Source: Arthrobacter sp. SLBN-100 (GTDB lineage Bacteria > Actinomycetota > Actinomycetes > Actinomycetales > Micrococcaceae). Taken from it: 64,000 nucleotides of DNA. The DNA is taken from positions 1,922,001 to 1,986,000 of the forward strand of contig NZ_VFMY01000001.1 in NCBI RefSeq assembly GCF_006715305.1, in the 5' to 3' direction. The number at the start of each line of letters is the position of its first letter. The first letter of the stretch is position 1. Both the position numbers and the translations under genes were made by a program. Of this stretch, positions 1 through 8,268 are shown one piece after another. Under the pieces are notes generated by a model. That model was not told where the DNA came from and searched no databases. It was given only the letters and a program-made list of their open reading frames with translations.

Positions 1-1852
1 GGTTATCGGCAGTGTTCAGCAACCACCCGCCAAAGCGCGTGCCGTTGGATGCAATCACCGGATTGCTGAACGTGTTGCCCTGTTGCTTCAGGATGCCGAT
101 TCCCCACGGACTGGTCACCAGGACCTCGGCCCGCCCGTCGCCGTCGAAGTCAGCCACCGGTCCAATGAGGTTGTCTTCAGTGTTCAGCAACCACCCGCCA
201 AAGCGGGTGCCGTTGGACGCAATCACCGGATTGCTGAAGGTGCTGCCGTGTTGCTTCAGGATGCCGATCCCCCACGGACTGGTCACCAGGACCTCAGCCC
301 GCCCGTCGCCGTCGAAGTCTCCCGCCCGGGCACTCACGCGTTTCATGGCGGTGAGCAGGTGTTTGGCGTCAGGGCGGCGGCCGATGCGTTGCGTGACCGG
401 ACGGGAAGGGGCGGCCTGTTGCGGAGTTCCAACCATCCTCAGCAAGGACCGTGCCCGTGCCGGAGTCAGGCGCAGCGGACCCCGGCCGGTGGCGATGCCC
501 TGCACAGCGGCCAGGGCACCAAGCACGATGGGAGATGCGCTGGAGGTTCCGGAGAATCCCGCGGTGTACCGGCGCTTCGGATCGCCTCCCTGAAGATCTC
601 CGTAGCCGGCCGAAACCACTTCACGGCCCCAGCCCTGGGCATCAACCCGGCTACCGTAGTTGGAGTAGTCCAGCCGCGACCGGTCCGGCCCCCAGGCGCT
701 CCCGTTGAAGCCAGTGGGAGGTGCGCCGGCCCCGACCATCACGGCGCCGCACTGCGGGTTCGCGGTGTTGAACGGGTTGCGCCAGGTGGACGGGAACCCG
801 CTCTGCGGTGTGTTGTAGACGGCGTCATCCAGGTTTTGAAACCCGTTGCCGGCTGCCTCAATGACGATGATGCCCCGGTTGCTGGCTGCACGGATGGCGG
901 CAAACAGGTCCGGCCACCATTCCAGGGCGATCAGTCCCACATCCGAACCCGGATTGGTGTGGTTGGGTCCGCCCAGCTGGCCTTCGAGGAGCAGGAAGTC
1001 CCCGGGCCGCAGCTCCTCTGCAGCTTCGGTAATCGCCGTGGCTGCAGCCTGGCTGGTCCAGGACGACGCCGCCAGCCAGGCATCTGCCGAAATACCCGTG
1101 ATTCCCTTGGCGTCCCGGTCTCCGCCGATGATGCCAAAGACGGCGGTGCCGTGATCGTTGGAGGCGTTGTTTGTTCCGCTGACAACGCCCCCGTTGTTGA
1201 GGAGCAGATCCTCATGGTCGAGCAGCCAGCCATGCTCGCAATCCACGATCCGCAGCCGGGCGCCACGTCCCCCTGCTATGGTCCATGCAAAGCGTGCGTC
1301 CACTCCGGCCGGCGCCGGATCCAGGTAGCCCTGGCGGGGAGTGAAGTCCGGGGTGGTTGCTGCCGGTTCTTCCGTCCTGGAAACCATCGTATTCAGCGGA
1401 GCGGACGTGGCCTGGATGGTGGGCAGCAGGATGGCTGGCCGCACGTATGCTCCTGCCACGCCGTCGCTGCCCCGGAGTTCCTCCGCGATGGATTCCAGCT
1501 CTCCGGATGGGGCTTCGACGCGGAAGAAGGTGTGCAGTTCCTCCTCGTTCCCGGTCCCGGATGTTCCGGGGCTGCCGCCGGCGTTGCCCTCCGGGCTGTC
1601 CTCGGCTGGCCCGGAGGGAGCCCGGCCACTGTCAGCGAAAGCCTGGGGGAAGAGCGGGGCCAGAGCCGCACCATGCGCCCGGAGCACATCCGACAACGCC
1701 CCCGCCACGGAAGAGAGTGCGGGGCCCGACACATCCCGTGACTCGGGAGCAGCCTGGGCGAGCCGGCGCGCGTTCTCCGGTTCCAGCACGACAATCAGTT
1801 CCGGTTCGGAGCGGGGAAGCTCCCTTTGGTCTTCGTTGAGGGGTGTGCTCAC
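1..1852 (-). CDS. S8 subtilisin-like peptidase with FG-GAP repeats, 3' end outside window
   Basis: Reading leftward from a GTG at 1852 preceded by GGGAG, the frame stays open to the window edge (more than 617 residues). The catalytic triad of family S8 is visible: Asp about 204 (RIVDCEHGW), His about 234 (NDHGTAVFG) and Ser about 437 (GTSSASP), with the oxyanion Asn in EAAGNG near 336. The C-terminal part carries at least two near-identical 56-residue FG-GAP-type repeats (DFDGDGRAEVLVTS), a calcium-binding beta-propeller blade motif. No signal peptide or membrane segment is seen at the N-terminus, unusual for an FG-GAP subtilisin. A long acidic linker lies at residues 75-105. It belongs to the SARP-box hydrolase island. 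It is called partial only because it leaves the window. Confidence 0.9.
   Translation of the reverse strand, partial: MSTPLNEDQRELPRSEPELIVVLEPENARRLAQAAPESRDVSGPALSSVAGALSDVLRAHGAALAPLFPQAFADSGRAPSGPAEDSPEGNAGGSPGTSGTGNEEELHTFFRVEAPSGELESIAEELRGSDGVAGAYVRPAILLPTIQATSAPLNTMVSRTEEPAATTPDFTPRQGYLDPAPAGVDARFAWTIAGGRGARLRIVDCEHGWLLDHEDLLLNNGGVVSGTNNASNDHGTAVFGIIGGDRDAKGITGISADAWLAASSWTSQAAATAITEAAEELRPGDFLLLEGQLGGPNHTNPGSDVGLIALEWWPDLFAAIRAASNRGIIVIEAAGNGFQNLDDAVYNTPQSGFPSTWRNPFNTANPQCGAVMVGAGAPPTGFNGSAWGPDRSRLDYSNYGSRVDAQGWGREVVSAGYGDLQGGDPKRRYTAGFSGTSSASPIVLGALAAVQGIATGRGPLRLTPARARSLLRMVGTPQQAAPSRPVTQRIGRRPDAKHLLTAMKRVSARAGDFDGDGRAEVLVTSPWGIGILKQHGSTFSNPVIASNGTRFGGWLLNTEDNLIGPVADFDGDGRAEVLVTSPWGIGILKQQGNTFSNPVIASNGTRFGGWLLNTADN
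10..320 (-). repeat. 168-bp tandem repeat encoding FG-GAP blades
   Basis: Two adjacent copies with a 168-bp period (56 codons) are nearly identical at the DNA level, from the CAGTGTTCAGCAACC boundary at 10 and again at 178. They encode consecutive FG-GAP blades of the S8 peptidase. The near-identity suggests recent duplication or gene conversion. The array probably continues left of the window. Confidence 0.85.
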
Positions 1853-1913
1853 AGCGTTTTCTCCCGTCCGTTCGGCTATGCCAACTGCTACGGCACCAGA
1901 GTGCACAGGAGCG

Positions 1914-1931
1914 CGTTACCGCGCCGTTACG
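1914..1931 (-). promoter_or_regulatory. SARP-type direct repeat before the S8 peptidase
   Basis: On the minus strand the heptamers TAACGGC and TAACGCG are separated by 4 bp, giving an 11-bp period. This matches the known geometry of SARP operators and lies 62 bp upstream of the S8 start codon. It is like the sites at 3344, 3394, 5968, 6019 and 14726. Confidence 0.65.
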
Positions 1932-2013
1932 GGGAAACCCGCCGTGGAAAGCCCGACGGCGGCCGTGCGGCACACAGCCGCGCGCACCCGCCCGGGGCGC
2001 GGGCCGCCGTCGT

Positions 2014-2059
2014 GCCTTCCTGCGTTCCTGCCTTCCTGCGTTCCTGCCTTCCTGACTTC
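2014..2059. repeat. 16-bp minisatellite, about 2.9 copies
   Basis: The unit GCCTTCCTGCGTTCCT is repeated almost three times in the intergenic space between the small motif protein and the S8 peptidase. No coding role is seen. It could vary in copy number and alter promoter spacing. Confidence 0.8.
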
Positions 2060-2073
2060 CCGGACAGGCCTGC

Positions 2074-2454
2074 TCAGATGCCCGAAAGGAGTTTCACTAT
2101 GGGTTGTCCCAACGGGCCCAGCCATGTGATCAGGCTTTGGATGGGTCCGGCGAGCCCGGCAAGGGCACCCGCCGCACTTGCGATTTCCGTTAGTTTCCTC
2201 AGGGGGCCTGCCACCTTGTCCGGCTCGGGATGGGCGCGGCTGATTTCCTGGTCAATCTCCTTCAGGTGCCCTGACATTGCCGCGAGCTGGCTGCCGGAAA
2301 CGTTCGATGCGGCAACGCCTCGTTCCAGTTCCTGCACCGCTGCACGCAGGGCGCCAGCCTGGACCATCCCGCTGTGCTGACCCCCGCGGATGTATTGGTT
2401 TCCTTCGACATTGTTGACCACGCCGCCGGTTTGATTGTTGATGTTGAATCCCAC
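2074..2454 (-). CDS. Small protein with N-terminal NQ/G-rich motif and hydrophobic tail
   Basis: A 126-residue protein with three parts. Residues 6-21 form a motif NQTGGVVNNVEGNQY, matched at 9 of 16 positions by residues 135-150 of the neighbouring FHA protein. A central helical region (about 35-90) follows. The last 35 residues are hydrophobic and glycine-rich and could insert into a membrane. No enzyme motif is seen. The repeated G/N/Q motif resembles short amyloid-type signalling motifs that let partner proteins co-assemble. This is an inference from pattern, not homology. The gene follows the FHA gene by 29 bp and is probably in its operon. Confidence 0.75.
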   Translation of the reverse strand: MGFNINNQTGGVVNNVEGNQYIRGGQHSGMVQAGALRAAVQELERGVAASNVSGSQLAAMSGHLKEIDQEISRAHPEPDKVAGPLRKLTEIASAAGALAGLAGPIQSLITWLGPLGQPIVKLLSGI

Positions 2455-2483
2455 CCTGATCGTTCTCCTGACTCGTTACCCGC

Positions 2484-3269
2484 TTACGGGCCTCCCGGAC
2501 GCGGCAACGGGAATTCCCGGTCCACTCTCTTGCGCCGGGACGTGGCCACCACATGAAGGACAATGCCGATGATCATGAAGAGTTGGCCCCCGCCTACGAT
2601 GTAAATACCGATGATGTAGCCGCGAAATGCGGCAGGAATAGCCCCGCCGGTGTAAGTGGGCATACCCTCCATAAACTGGAGGAAATTGGCTCCGACAATC
2701 ACGAGTCCGGCGATGGTCAGGCCTAAACCAACCCAGATCAGCCAGCGGGCCCAGGTTTTTGTGGCGGCAATGTCCCGGAGGAAGCTTTCGCGTTCCTGCC
2801 GGACATGGCTGACGTAGGCGGTGTATTGATTGCCTGCCACGTTGCTGATGTTTCCCGCATGCTGGTTCTCTATGTCGTATCGCCCCTGGATGTGCTCGGC
2901 GCGCGGGAGCGGCCGGTCTGCGCGCTGAAGCGGAAGGACGGCTGTGGGCTGCGCTTTTTCGGGCACACCCTGATACTCGAACCGGGCACCGCCAAAGGCA
3001 ACGACGTCACCCGAGTGCAGGACCACCTGTCCGGATGCGGGCCGTCCGTTCACCGTTGTTCCGGCACTGGATCCAAGATCCTGGACGGACACGCGCCCAC
3101 TGCTGTCCACGGTTAGTGACGCGTGCACCCTGCTCACGGTTGGTTCCGAAAGCACGAGGTCATTGGTATGGCTCCGGCCCACAGTCTTAAAACCGTGCGT
3201 CAACTCGTAGTCGCCGCCCAGGCTGCCGCGCGGCCCGAGGGCGATGAGTCGGGAAACGATGGCGTCCAC
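2484..3269 (-). CDS. FHA-domain protein with two C-terminal membrane helices
   Basis: 261 residues. The N-terminal 100 residues are a forkhead-associated domain, which reads phosphothreonine: GRS at 31-33, SRVHA at 46-50 and the TTVNG turn at 71-75 are visible. A linker holds the motif ENQHAGNISNVAGNQY (135-150), shared with the small protein encoded next. Two transmembrane helices lie near 176-198 and 219-242, followed by a basic tail. The protein could tether a phospho-dependent signal to the membrane and recruit the small protein through the shared motif (inference). It diverges from the SARP gene across a region holding two SARP-type repeats, one facing each way. Confidence 0.88.
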   Translation of the reverse strand: MDAIVSRLIALGPRGSLGGDYELTHGFKTVGRSHTNDLVLSEPTVSRVHASLTVDSSGRVSVQDLGSSAGTTVNGRPASGQVVLHSGDVVAFGGARFEYQGVPEKAQPTAVLPLQRADRPLPRAEHIQGRYDIENQHAGNISNVAGNQYTAYVSHVRQERESFLRDIAATKTWARWLIWVGLGLTIAGLVIVGANFLQFMEGMPTYTGGAIPAAFRGYIIGIYIVGGGQLFMIIGIVLHVVATSRRKRVDREFPLPRPGGP

Positions 3270-3343
3270 TGTGTGGGTTTCCTTTGGGACTGATAACTCT
3301 TCCCTGTGTTTGTCCGCAGGTGGGCATCAGTTTAGGGATGCGG

Positions 3344-3361
3344 CGTTACAGCGGCGTGACC
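3344..3361 (-). promoter_or_regulatory. SARP-type direct repeat facing the FHA gene
   Basis: On the minus strand TCACGCC, 4 bp, TAACGCC: two heptamers at an 11-bp period, 75 bp upstream of the FHA start. It lies in the divergent region with the opposing site at 3394. Confidence 0.65.
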
Positions 3362-3393
3362 GGACCTTTCCGGCTGGTTGCCTTGGTCAACGG

Positions 3394-3411
3394 TAACGCG
3401 GCAATAACGCG
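3394..3411 (+). promoter_or_regulatory. SARP-type direct repeat facing the SARP gene
   Basis: A perfect pair TAACGCG-GCAA-TAACGCG with 11-bp period, 66 bp upstream of the SARP start codon. Its position suggests autoregulation. Confidence 0.7.
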
Positions 3412-3476
3412 GTGGGATGTGAACTCCCACTTACAGCCTCCGATCTCAGGGGTGAGTAAGGGGAGAGGACCATTCC

Positions 3477-4256
3477 ATGAATGTGGGAAGAAACGGTGAG
3501 CCTGGCGGCGGGGCCGCCCTTGACCTTCGGCTCCTGGGCGACTTCCGGCTGGGGCATGGCGAATCGACAGTGGAACTGGCCCCTCGTGCCGAGCATCTGC
3601 TGGCCTTCCTGGCGTTGCGCAACAATATGACCCGGACAGCAGTCGCCGCCCAGTTGTGGCCGGATCTTGACGAAGCCCAGGCACGGGGGTGCCTCCGCTC
3701 AACGTTGTGGAGGCTGCCGAGGCCGGACGGGCTAACGCTGGTGGTCGCGTCCGGTGACAGGCTCTACCTGACCACCTTCGTGCAGGTGGATGTGACCCGG
3801 TTACGCGAAGGGCTGGATCAGTGGTTGCCGGGTGACTCCCCGCCGGTGCAAATCGGCCCGCTCAGCGGAGATCTGTTGCCGGGCTGGTACGACGACTGGC
3901 TGGTGATCGACCGCGAGCGCCAGCGCCAGGTCCGGCTCCATGCCCTGGAGCGAATGTCCGCCTGGTACGTGGGCGCAGAGAGGTTTGACAGGGCGATCGA
4001 GGCAGCCTTGCAGGCGATTGCCGGAGATCCGCTGCGGGAGAGCGCGCACCGTTGCCTCATCCAGGCCCATCTGGCCGAAGGCAATATCAGCGAGGCCCGC
4101 CGGCAGGTGGATATCTACAGGAGCCTCCTGGCCGAGGCCGGCATCCCCGCGCAGCTCTCGGCGCGCATGCACGAACTCATGCGGCCGGCCCGCGTCATGC
4201 ACACGTCTGCAGTGGCCCCGCTGGTGAGAGGCCCCAAGTGTGAAGTCGCATTTTGA
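3477..4256 (+). CDS. SARP-family transcriptional activator
   Basis: 259 residues. The N-terminal part (about 15-105) fits an OmpR-type winged helix, with typical LLGDFRL and FLALRN segments. The rest (about 110-250) is a bacterial transcriptional activation domain (BTAD) with TPR-like helices. There is no NB-ARC or other extension, so this is a small, stand-alone SARP. Such proteins activate transcription by binding heptamer direct repeats at 11-bp spacing next to the -35 region. Repeats of this kind occur before this gene and before several others in 1-15 kb, so it is the likely regulator of the hydrolase island. The start ATG follows GGGGAGAGG. The end overlaps the flavoprotein gene by 17 bp. 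Confidence 0.9.
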   Translation: MNVGRNGEPGGGAALDLRLLGDFRLGHGESTVELAPRAEHLLAFLALRNNMTRTAVAAQLWPDLDEAQARGCLRSTLWRLPRPDGLTLVVASGDRLYLTTFVQVDVTRLREGLDQWLPGDSPPVQIGPLSGDLLPGWYDDWLVIDRERQRQVRLHALERMSAWYVGAERFDRAIEAALQAIAGDPLRESAHRCLIQAHLAEGNISEARRQVDIYRSLLAEAGIPAQLSARMHELMRPARVMHTSAVAPLVRGPKCEVAF

Positions 4257-5178
4257 GGTTGCGATCATCGGGGGCGGACCAGCCGGCCTGGCCGCCGCCC
4301 AGGTGCTCGGCAGGCAGCGCCGGCGCGTAATCCTGGTAGACAGCCGCCAAGGGCGCAACGCCGCAGCCTCGAAGGTGCACATGGTGTTGGGCCGGGAAGG
4401 AACGACGCCGTCAGGGCTGGTTCTCGCGGGCCGCCAGGAACTCGCGGGGTTACCTACCGTTTCCATCCTGCCGGTTGAGGCCATCAAGGTTCTCGTGGCG
4501 GACGGGAAAATCCTCGTGTGGGCAACAGCGCGTGAGATTACGGCGGACTTCCTCATCCTGGCTACCGGCGTTGTTGACCAGCTCCCACCGATCCCGGGCA
4601 TCGACGCCGCCTTCGGCAAATGCCTGTTTCATTGTCCGCTCTGTCACGGATTGGAGGCCACGGATCAACGGCTGGTGGTGTTGGGCAACAGCGAACACGC
4701 GGCCTTCATGGCCGCTTACGTGCAGGACCGCATCAGCCGTGATGTACAGCTGTGCAGCAACGGTGAGCCGCGCTTCTCACGCGGGACCAGAACCCGGCTC
4801 CACCGGAACGGCATCCGGATCATCGAGGACGAAGTGGCGGGCATCCGGGCCCATGCCGGCGGTTTGACGCTGACGCTTGGAACAGCCTCATCGATGACTT
4901 ATCGCGCTGGCTTTCTCTCCTCCACGCACCGGCAGCGGTCGCCTTTCGGCCAAGCACTCGGGTGCAGCCTGACTGACGATGGCCGCGTTCGCGTGGACCA
5001 TTTCCAGCGCACGTCGGTGCCGCTCGTTTTCGCGGTTGGCGACATGGCCAAGGTGGGGCCGGCCACGGGAAACATGACCTTTGTAGCCACGGCAATCGCC
5101 AGCGGCGTGACTGCTGCAGCGTTCCTGGACGAGGACATCTTCGCGAGGAACTGGGACAGCCAGGACACCTCCCAGTAG
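4240..5178 (+). CDS. Thioredoxin-reductase-like FAD/NAD(P) oxidoreductase
   Basis: 312 residues with a GTG start inside the end of the SARP gene, so the two are translationally coupled. FAD-binding GGGPAGLAAA is at 11-20, the redox pair CPLC at 132-135, and the C-terminal FAD motif GDMAKVG precedes a final helix. Length and layout fit the low-molecular-weight thioredoxin reductase family, but the CPLCHG variant is typical of divergent members whose partner is unknown. Coupling to the SARP suggests a redox input or product of the regulon; that link is inference. Confidence 0.85.
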   Translation: MKSHFEVAIIGGGPAGLAAAQVLGRQRRRVILVDSRQGRNAAASKVHMVLGREGTTPSGLVLAGRQELAGLPTVSILPVEAIKVLVADGKILVWATAREITADFLILATGVVDQLPPIPGIDAAFGKCLFHCPLCHGLEATDQRLVVLGNSEHAAFMAAYVQDRISRDVQLCSNGEPRFSRGTRTRLHRNGIRIIEDEVAGIRAHAGGLTLTLGTASSMTYRAGFLSSTHRQRSPFGQALGCSLTDDGRVRVDHFQRTSVPLVFAVGDMAKVGPATGNMTFVATAIASGVTAAAFLDEDIFARNWDSQDTSQ

Positions 5179-5216
5179 GGAATCTGTTCTGCTCTCACCC
5201 ACCGGCCAGCGGCAGT

Positions 5217-5408
5217 TCAGAGATCAAATTCATTACCCTTTACACCGGCAAGAAAGGCTCGCCACTCCTCGGCGGAGAATACAATCCGGGCTGCAGGATC
5301 CGCGGAATTCCGTACATACACTTTCCCCGTTGGCGGTGCCAGCGCCACCTCAACGCAGCAACTGTTGGCGCAATGGGAAGAGCGCTCGAAGGTCAGTTCA
5401 CCATCCAC
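5217..5408 (-). CDS. DUF397 protein
   Basis: From a GTG at 5408, preceded by AGGAG, the product is 63 residues. It has the family pattern RSS..C..CCVEVA, VYVRNSADP and EEWRAFLAGVKGNEFDL. DUF397 proteins in actinobacteria commonly pair with XRE-type regulators in development and toxin-antitoxin-like circuits. No such partner is adjacent here. A TTG at 5456 would add 16 residues but has no good ribosome site. Confidence 0.85.
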   Translation of the reverse strand: MDGELTFERSSHCANSCCVEVALAPPTGKVYVRNSADPAARIVFSAEEWRAFLAGVKGNEFDL

Positions 5409-5522
5409 TTCTACTCCTCTGGTTCGTTGGTGTGGCCCTATGGGTGGCCCGGCCAAGGTTTTTTCCCCGTCCGGGCCCTGGTTGAGCTGCCGCCACCCGC
5501 AGCGGGCACAGCGTTCAGCCGA

Positions 5523-5888
5523 TTACGGGAAGCACTTGCTGGCGATTTGTTCGCCGGCGACGTACAGCTTGACGCAGACACCCGTGGGGATTCCCCACTT
5601 GGTGCGGGTACTCAAGCAGGCCTTGACTGCGGTGCCATTCGGGAGGTCAAACGGCACCGGAAGACAGACATTGCCGATTCCCAGTGGAAGCCTCAGGCAA
5701 ACCCTGTTGTTGCCGGAAGTCACTGAAATGCATTGCGCGCGGAGTTCGAGTTCCCCGCCGTCCATGGCGGAGAGATCAGCCGTCGCCTGCAGGTTCCGGC
5801 CCTCGAACGGTTGCCTTGAGGCTTCAAGTGTGGCCGTGACCGCCTGCTCGTCGAACCCGGAGTACTCGTCGTTCGTTTCGTTTGCCAT
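5523..5888 (-). CDS. Conserved hypothetical cysteine-rich beta protein
   Basis: 121 residues with start ATG at 5888. The C-terminal 70 residues alternate hydrophobic and small residues, with paired cysteines (NRVCLRL, GNVCLPVP, KACLS, GVCVKLYV, SKCF), suggesting a beta-sandwich. No catalytic motif or signal peptide is seen and I cannot name the family. A SARP-type repeat (5968) points at it, which places it in the island regulon. DUF397 follows after a gap of about 110 bp. Confidence 0.7.
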   Translation of the reverse strand: MANETNDEYSGFDEQAVTATLEASRQPFEGRNLQATADLSAMDGGELELRAQCISVTSGNNRVCLRLPLGIGNVCLPVPFDLPNGTAVKACLSTRTKWGIPTGVCVKLYVAGEQIASKCFP

Positions 5889-5967
5889 GGTTCTCCCCTT
5901 AGCGATTTGTGGTTAGCGATTTTTGGGCGGATCCGGATTGACCCGTTCCTGCATGGTTCCAACCGCT

Positions 5968-5985
5968 CGTCACCGGAGCGTCACG
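5968..5985 (-). promoter_or_regulatory. SARP-type direct repeat facing the cysteine-rich protein
   Basis: CGTCACC-GGAG-CGTCACG on the plus strand, so CGTGACG and GGTGACG on the minus strand, with 11-bp period. It is 80 bp upstream of the 5888 start. Confidence 0.6.
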
Positions 5986-6018
5986 CTGACCGTGCTGGTT
6001 CACAATGCGGTGCTGCGG

Positions 6019-6036
6019 TGACGCCAATGTGACGGG
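6019..6036 (+). promoter_or_regulatory. SARP-type direct repeat facing the M36-M28-S1-CHAT operon
   Basis: TGACGCC-AATG-TGACGGG, 11-bp period, about 107 bp upstream of the M36 peptidase start. Confidence 0.65.
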
Positions 6037-6142
6037 GGCGCGTCAGACTCGTCTCGATTGTTCCGTCCCTTATGGTGCGGGCCACTCAACTGCAGGACAC
6101 TGGTGTGGCCGGAGCGTTCCGGCCACCGGACGGAGGTGGACC

Positions 6143-8227
6143 ATGATCCCGGACGATTACCACGCCCTCTATGACCGCGGCGTTCAGGCTGCACGCAGCG
6201 CCGAACTGCCGGCCGTGGAGATGCCTACCGCCGGGCGGGAGGAGTTGGCTGCTGACGTCCCAGACTTGATCATTGAGGAGGATGAAACCACAGGACTCCC
6301 CAACCGGGTGATCAGCCGGCAGCCCGCCGGCAGGTTGTCAGAACCGGGGCCCGAGGACCCGGCCGAAGCGGCGCGGCAGTTCATCCACCGCAGACGTGCC
6401 GTCTGGAACATGGCAGAAGAAGACGCTTCCAGTGTGCAGGTGCGCTCGGTCAGCCGCACCGGCCTCAAGACAGCGCAGTTGTACCAGAGCATGGACGGCG
6501 TCGAAGTCTTCGATTCCGAGATGACAGTCGCGCTGGACGAGGGGAACGGCGTGATCTCCTTGGCGGGCCAGTTCTTCCCGGGCGTCGGCGCCGCGATGCG
6601 GGAGTCCCGCAGGGCGCAGGCGCGGACACCGGAGGATGCGATCGCCCGGGCAGCGTTCGACCTCACGCGGGTGATTTACCAGGCAGCTGACTTCGTGGCC
6701 GCAGAAAGGCAACCCGAGGATGGCCCGTACCAGTCCTACGAGTTCAGGGCCGGCGAGAACGATCCACGGCCCAGGTTCGAGCGGCCCGCCAGGCTCAAGG
6801 ACGTGATGTTCCCGCTGGGAAACCAGCAGTTCGCAACAGGCCATTACGTTGAGCTGTGGATCGCCGGTTTTCCGGCATTCAGCTACGTCATCGACTCGGT
6901 GGACACCCCCTATGTCCTTTTCCGCAAGAACCTCGCCAGCGAGAGCGCACCGTTCACCTACCGGGTGCACAACACCGGCGATGCTCTATTCCGGCCCCAT
7001 GACGGCCCGGCCCCCGGCTCCCCCCACCCCACGGGGGCACCTGACGGTTTCCAGGCAGAACCTGTTGAGGAGCGCTTGGTCCAGCTGGAGAGCCTGCCGG
7101 GCCGGGATCCCTGGCTCCCGCCGGGTGCTACCACAACGCGGGGGAACAACTGCGTGGCCTACGCGGACTTGCAGGGACCAACGGGGCTGGGCGCGAGTGA
7201 TGTATTGGGAAAGATTTCCGCACCCGGGACCTTCGATTACACCTACGACCACTCCCGCGATGCCAGCGAGGCAACAAATCTCCAGAACAGCCTCGTGGGC
7301 ATGTTCTTCCATGTGAACTGGCTCCACGACCGCTGGTATGAGGCCGGCTTTGACGAGGCGGCCGGAAATGCCCAGGCCGATAACTTCGGCCGCGGCGGTG
7401 CCGGCGGAGATCCCCTGCTCGCGGAAGGCAGCGACTTCAGCGGCACCGACAACGCGAACATGTCCACCCCTGCAGACGGGGCCAGCCCCAGGATGCAGAT
7501 GTTCGAGTTCCTCGGCCCGCAGCCGGACAAGCCCACCCGGACCAGCAACCATGAGGCACTGATCACTTTCCATGAGATGGGCCACTACATCACCAACCGG
7601 CTGGTAGGGAACGCCACTGGCCTGACCAACCAGCAAGGCCGCGCCATGGGCGAGGGGTGGGGCGACTTCTTCGCCATCAGCATGACCTCGCAGCCCGCGG
7701 ACGACTTCACCGGCGGAGCCTTCCCGGTAGGCGGCTGGACTGACCTCACACCCACCTTCAATGACAACTACTACTACTCCATCCGGCGGTACCCCTACAG
7801 CGCAGACATGTCGAAGAACCCGCTGACCTTCCGCCATATCAGCGCCGGACAGATGCTCCCGGTTGGCGCGCCCATCAGTCCGAACGCCGGCGGGCCGAAC
7901 AGTGCCGTGCACAACGCCGGAGAGATCTGGTGCGCAGCACTCTGGGAGGTCTTCGTGAACCTGGTGGCGAAGCACGGTCACGAAGAAGCCGAGCGGCTGG
8001 TTCTGCTGGATGTTGTAGGCGGCCTCAAATTGACGCCGTCCCGCCCCACCTTCTTGCACGCCCGCGACGCGATCATCTCCGCGGCCGCCGCCCTCAATCC
8101 GGATGACCTGCCCGAGATATGGGCAGGCTTCGCCAAACGTGGAATGGGAGCAGGGGCAGTTGCGCCCGCGCAGAACTCCACCGATCTGACCGGGGTCACT
8201 GAGAGCTTTGCCGCACCGGAGAACTAG
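6143..8227 (+). CDS. M36 fungalysin-like metallopeptidase
   Basis: 694 residues from the ATG at 6143, which follows GGAGGTGG; the open frame extends further upstream but without a ribosome site. The first ~250 residues look like a fungalysin/thermolysin propeptide and pro-region. The zinc site HEMGH is at about 477-481 and the third ligand lies in EGWGDFF near 504, both typical of M36. Fungalysins are normally secreted, but no signal peptide or lipobox is seen here, so the product may stay in the cytoplasm as a zymogen. It is the first gene of a run of five hydrolase genes with short gaps (41, 35, 47 and 37 bp), probably one operon. Confidence 0.92.
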   Translation: MIPDDYHALYDRGVQAARSAELPAVEMPTAGREELAADVPDLIIEEDETTGLPNRVISRQPAGRLSEPGPEDPAEAARQFIHRRRAVWNMAEEDASSVQVRSVSRTGLKTAQLYQSMDGVEVFDSEMTVALDEGNGVISLAGQFFPGVGAAMRESRRAQARTPEDAIARAAFDLTRVIYQAADFVAAERQPEDGPYQSYEFRAGENDPRPRFERPARLKDVMFPLGNQQFATGHYVELWIAGFPAFSYVIDSVDTPYVLFRKNLASESAPFTYRVHNTGDALFRPHDGPAPGSPHPTGAPDGFQAEPVEERLVQLESLPGRDPWLPPGATTTRGNNCVAYADLQGPTGLGASDVLGKISAPGTFDYTYDHSRDASEATNLQNSLVGMFFHVNWLHDRWYEAGFDEAAGNAQADNFGRGGAGGDPLLAEGSDFSGTDNANMSTPADGASPRMQMFEFLGPQPDKPTRTSNHEALITFHEMGHYITNRLVGNATGLTNQQGRAMGEGWGDFFAISMTSQPADDFTGGAFPVGGWTDLTPTFNDNYYYSIRRYPYSADMSKNPLTFRHISAGQMLPVGAPISPNAGGPNSAVHNAGEIWCAALWEVFVNLVAKHGHEEAERLVLLDVVGGLKLTPSRPTFLHARDAIISAAAALNPDDLPEIWAGFAKRGMGAGAVAPAQNSTDLTGVTESFAAPEN

Positions 8228-8268
8228 CAGGTTCACATGACCTGCAATAACGCCCAACGGGGAGAGCC

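Noticed and set aside
83..1741. 552-codon plus-strand open frame over the S8 peptidase
   Set aside because: It is antisense to the S8 gene, whose minus-strand frame has an intact catalytic triad and FG-GAP repeats. High GC content makes long antisense frames common.
2014..2059. CRISPR-like array
   Set aside because: The 16-bp units are directly contiguous with no spacers, so this is a minisatellite.
8238..8254. SARP-type repeat between M36 and M28
   Set aside because: One good heptamer (TAACGCC) but the other half (TGACCTG) is at 10 bp, not 11; it may be decayed or chance.
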